This document shows positions 5,465 to 6,974 of a DNA stretch of 6,974 bases, piece by piece. Source of the DNA: Dehalococcoidia bacterium. GTDB lineage: Bacteria; Chloroflexota; Dehalococcoidia; E44-bin15. Within the stretch, counting starts at the first letter, position 1. Each line of letters opens with the position of its first letter. The DNA lies in assembly GCA_030638665.1 (NCBI GenBank), contig DAOWEF010000069.1:1-6974 (forward strand), in the 5' to 3' direction. The position numbers were made by a program, and so were the translations under genes. The notes beneath the pieces are model-generated. The model ran no database searches. It saw nothing but the letters and a program-made list of their open reading frames with translations, and was not told the origin of the DNA.

Positions 5465-5884
5465 ATGAAATTCTTATCAAAGGAACTGATTGATGAAATG
5501 TTGAAGCAAGCGGAAGCAGATCCGGAACTCCCGTCAAAGCTTAAAGGGCTGACCATCAGGCTCCTCATGGTAGGCACTGACTGCCCAGGGAATGAAGACA
5601 GGCAATACTCGCTCATTCTTGCTGATGGGAAGCTTATCAGTATGGAAATGGAGACGCAGCCCGCCCCCAGTGACCTGAGGACTGCACCCCTCGATAAAAC
5701 CAAATATGATTCCCGGGTCATTTGCCCTTATGAGACGCTCCTCGACTTAGTGCAGGAGAAGATGAGCATGGTAGCAGCACTGGGGAAGGTGACGATTGAC
5801 GGGGATTTGCCCAAATTGATGACTCAGGTAGAGGGATTTATCGCTCTACTGCAGTTCATGAACACACTGCCTCTAGAGTATTAA
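5465..5884 (+). CDS. SCP2-like (sterol carrier/lipid-binding fold) protein
   Basis: This 139-residue soluble protein has the shape of a single SCP2-type domain. A first helix (about 4-28) is followed by strands about 29-64 ending in LADGKLISMEM, then a middle strand/helix unit in which Y81-DSRVICPYETLLDLVQEKM resembles the SCP2 'aD.ti.gd.etl..l' segment. Next is GKVTIDGDLPKL (107-118), the hallmark 'Gkv.i.Gd...l' segment, and a final helix to Y139. Such domains bind acyl chains or other hydrophobic ligands, and in bacteria their partners are usually unknown. A ligand such as an acyl-CoA would fit the crotonase remnant nearby but is only speculation. The start is fixed by AAGGAGG (5453-5459), five bases before ATG 5465. 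It is monocistronic here; the next gene is a tRNA on the opposite strand. No recognisable terminator separates them. Confidence 0.7.
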   Translation: MKFLSKELIDEMLKQAEADPELPSKLKGLTIRLLMVGTDCPGNEDRQYSLILADGKLISMEMETQPAPSDLRTAPLDKTKYDSRVICPYETLLDLVQEKMSMVAALGKVTIDGDLPKLMTQVEGFIALLQFMNTLPLEY

Positions 5885-5905
5885 TGTCAGTTTCCCCTAA
5901 CAGAC

Positions 5906-5984
<79 letters not shown>

Positions 5985-6001
5985 TTTTTCCCAGCTACCA
6001 C

Positions 6002-6030
6002 ATTATATCCATGTCTAACCTGAATTGCAA
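6002..6030 (-). promoter_or_regulatory. tRNA-Pro promoter
   Basis: On the minus strand, TTGCAA (6030-6025) and a perfect TATAAT (6007-6002) are separated by exactly 17 bp. Transcription would start near 5995, about 11 bases before the mature tRNA 5' end. This is a strong, constitutive-looking promoter. Confidence 0.8.
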
Positions 6031-6116
6031 GGTAAGCGAGTACAGACGCTGAGCCCGTTCAGATAGATGAGTAACACCCTGGACAACCTCTCTGTCACTC
6101 TGACCCTTTCGCTTTC

Positions 6117-6222
6117 TGTCATTCTGAGGGAGCAAAGCGACCGAAGAATCTCTTGAATAAGGCGGAGGTCTAGATTCTTCGCCGCCCCTTCGCTTCGCTC
6201 AGGGCTTCGACTCAGAATGACA
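6117..6222. mobile_element. MITE-like palindromic repeat (TGTCATTCTGAG family)
   Basis: Perfect 12-bp terminal inverted repeats TGTCATTCTGAG (6117-6128) and CTCAGAATGACA (6211-6222) enclose perfect 10-bp inner inverted repeats CGAAGAATCT (6142-6151) and AGATTCTTCG (6172-6181) around a 20-bp loop. The right half also carries a CTTCGCTTCGCTCAGGG segment. A degenerate extra copy of the end, TGTCACTCTGA, lies at 6094-6104, 23 bases to the left. Such elements are non-coding, non-autonomous repeats scattered in many Chloroflexota and other genomes. It sits between tRNA-Pro and the fmdB-like gene. An open frame crossing it on the minus strand is a by-product of the palindrome. Confidence 0.75.
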
Positions 6223-6264
6223 ATTGGATGGGTTATAACTAATTTAGTGGACGAGTACACAGAC

Positions 6265-6293
6265 TTGCTTTGGCGCGCCAGAAATGCTAGAAT
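6265..6293 (+). promoter_or_regulatory. Promoter of the fmdB-like/dtd genes with palindrome in the spacer
   Basis: TTGCTT (6265-6270) and TAGAAT (6288-6293) are separated by 17 bp, with TGC before the -10 (extended -10). The spacer begins with a perfect 10-bp palindrome, TGGCGCGCCA (6271-6280), well placed for a repressor. Transcription would start near 6300, about 13 bases before ATG 6313. Confidence 0.6.
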
Positions 6294-6312
6294 CGTTAGT
6301 GTCAAGTATCTT

Positions 6313-6651
6313 ATGCCTATCTACGAATATGAATGCAGTCTCTGCCACTCCCGCTTCGAGCGAAGACAGAGGTTTGATGAAGAGTTAGTGAGTATCTGCC
6401 CGAAATGCCAAGGCGGGGTGCGTCGTGTCTTCCATTCCGTTCCCATCCTTTTCAAGGGGAGCGGCTTTTACAGCACGGATCATGGCCGGGGGCGTGTTGG
6501 CTCTGCCGGCAGGGAAAAAGCGGAGCACGCCGCGAAGGAACCCGCTAAAAAGGGAGGCGAGGGCACCGCTTCCAAGGAACCTGCTAAGAAGGAAAGCGAA
6601 GTCACCGCTTCCAAGGAGTCAACGGAGAGCAGGACCGAGGATAAGAAATAG
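6313..6651 (+). CDS. FmdB-type zinc-ribbon protein with repetitive charged tail
   Basis: This 112-residue protein begins MPIYEYECSLCHSRFE, the diagnostic start of the FmdB regulatory zinc-ribbon family. Zinc ligands are C8, C11, C29 and C32, followed by the conserved VRRVFHSVPILFKGSGFYSTD segment (36-56). Despite the family name (from the formamidase operon regulator), its biochemical role is unsettled. From residue about 62 the protein becomes disordered, Lys/Glu/Ala-rich and repetitive. The frame is open upstream to 6217, but MPIYEYE fixes the true start at 6313: upstream codons come from the MITE end and the promoter. There is no Shine-Dalgarno sequence, and the leader is very short. It is followed 41 bp later by dtd, probably cotranscribed. 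Confidence 0.92.
   Translation: MPIYEYECSLCHSRFERRQRFDEELVSICPKCQGGVRRVFHSVPILFKGSGFYSTDHGRGRVGSAGREKAEHAAKEPAKKGGEGTASKEPAKKESEVTASKESTESRTEDKK
6535..6651 (+). repeat. 39-bp tandem repeats in the tail of the FmdB-like gene
   Basis: Three in-frame 39-bp units (6535-6573, 6574-6612, 6613-6651, the last including the stop) encode KEPAKKGGEGTAS, KEPAKKESEVTAS and the diverged KESTESRTEDKK. The first two are near identical at the DNA level; the third keeps only KES/T and charge. This is typical of a recently expanding disordered, low-complexity tail. Confidence 0.85.
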
Positions 6652-6692
6652 CGGCACATTGAGGTGAGGAGAAGCGGGGGGCGCTTAAAAAA

Positions 6693-6974
6693 GTGAAAGC
6701 ACTAGTCCAAAGAGTGCGCGAAGCCTCGGTAAGCGTCGCCGGCGAGGTGGTGGGGCAGATTGGCCAGGGACTGGTGGTGTTCTTGGGCATATCCAGGGGA
6801 GACACGGAGCGGGATGCCCAGTATCTGGCGGAGAAAACGGTAAGCCTCCGCATCTTCCCCGATAGTGAAGGCAGGTTCAACCTCTCCGCCCTGGACACGC
6901 GGGGCGAGCTTCTGGTGGTGAGTCAGTTCACCCTGCTCGCCGATACCAAAAAGGGGCGACGCCCCAGCTTTACC
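6693..6974 (+). CDS. dtd: D-aminoacyl-tRNA deacylase (N-terminal 94 residues; runs off window)
   Basis: Dtd removes D-amino acids (and glycine from tRNA-Ala) mischarged onto tRNA, a cytosolic translation quality-control step. The visible 94 residues match the family from the first residue: [15 protein letters not shown], then [13 protein letters not shown] (21-33), [14 protein letters not shown] (44-57), the SQFTL active-site motif (77-81) and KKGRRPSF (86-93). The Gly-cis-Pro motif near the C-terminus lies outside the window; the usual length is about 150. The start is GTG 6693, fixed by homology (MKALVQRV). The ribosome site is weak: only the G-run at 6676-6681 lies upstream at an ungainly distance. 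It probably shares a transcript with the fmdB-like gene. Confidence 0.95.
   Translation, partial: MKALVQRVREASVSVAGEVVGQIGQGLVVFLGISRGDTERDAQYLAEKTVSLRIFPDSEGRFNLSALDTRGELLVVSQFTLLADTKKGRRPSFT

Noticed and set aside
6015..6305. Minus-strand 96-codon frame across 6015-6305
   Set aside because: It runs through the MITE-like palindrome; peptides such as RSPERSEG and LRMTESE are typical by-products of this repeat family.
6217..6312. Upstream extension of the fmdB-like gene to ATG 6217
   Set aside because: The first 32 codons overlap the MITE end and the promoter; the family start MPIYEYE lies at 6313.

Overview
The window reads as a slice of an anaerobic bacterial chromosome. The best fit is Chloroflexota, probably class Dehalococcoidia. 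This is inferred from the DUF3786 protein, the cysteine-rich ferredoxin genes, a crotonase remnant, an SCP2-like protein, the style of the GreA and FmdB proteins, and a TGTCATTCTGAG-type palindromic repeat. No rRNA or other decisive marker is present, so the phylum is an inference. Coding density is high and GC is moderate to high.

Layout. Positions 1-1359 (minus) hold the N-terminal 453 residues of the membrane protease FtsH, cut by the window edge just after its zinc motif. A short divergent intergenic region (1360-1495) carries the ftsH promoter, a 20-bp palindrome in the ftsH leader, and a promoter facing right. Rightwards come a DUF3786 protein (1496-2131), the broken N-terminus of an enoyl-CoA hydratase (from 2174), and a tight cluster of three genes: a 16-cysteine 4Fe-4S protein (2322-3158), a small two-cluster ferredoxin (3183-3437) and a protein resembling the ATC-hydrolase/V4R class (3434-4018, ATGA overlap). 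A cysteine-rich reading frame that looks like a degraded relative of the last protein follows (3981-4337).

A clear sigma70-type promoter lying in a 34-bp tandem duplication (4393-4460) drives an unusual fusion (4470-5261): a tyrosine-recombinase-type core-binding domain joined to a complete GreA-like elongation factor. A 203-bp palindrome-rich spacer (5262-5464) precedes an SCP2-like protein (5465-5884). On the minus strand lies a tRNA-Pro(GGG) gene with encoded CCA (5906-5984) and its own promoter. Then come a 106-bp MITE-like repeat (6117-6222), a promoter with a palindrome in its spacer, an FmdB-type zinc-ribbon protein with a repetitive lysine/glutamate-rich tail (6313-6651), and the first 94 residues of D-aminoacyl-tRNA deacylase (dtd, from 6693, cut by the window edge).

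How the parts relate. FtsH, tRNA-Pro, FmdB, GreA and Dtd are housekeeping functions (proteolysis, translation quality, transcript elongation). The accessory piece is the 2174-4337 block. It appears to be a redox/acyl-CoA related operon in which one or two genes (crotonase, terminal paralogue) are decaying while the two iron-sulfur proteins and their partner remain intact. The most unusual single gene is the core-binding-domain/GreA fusion.
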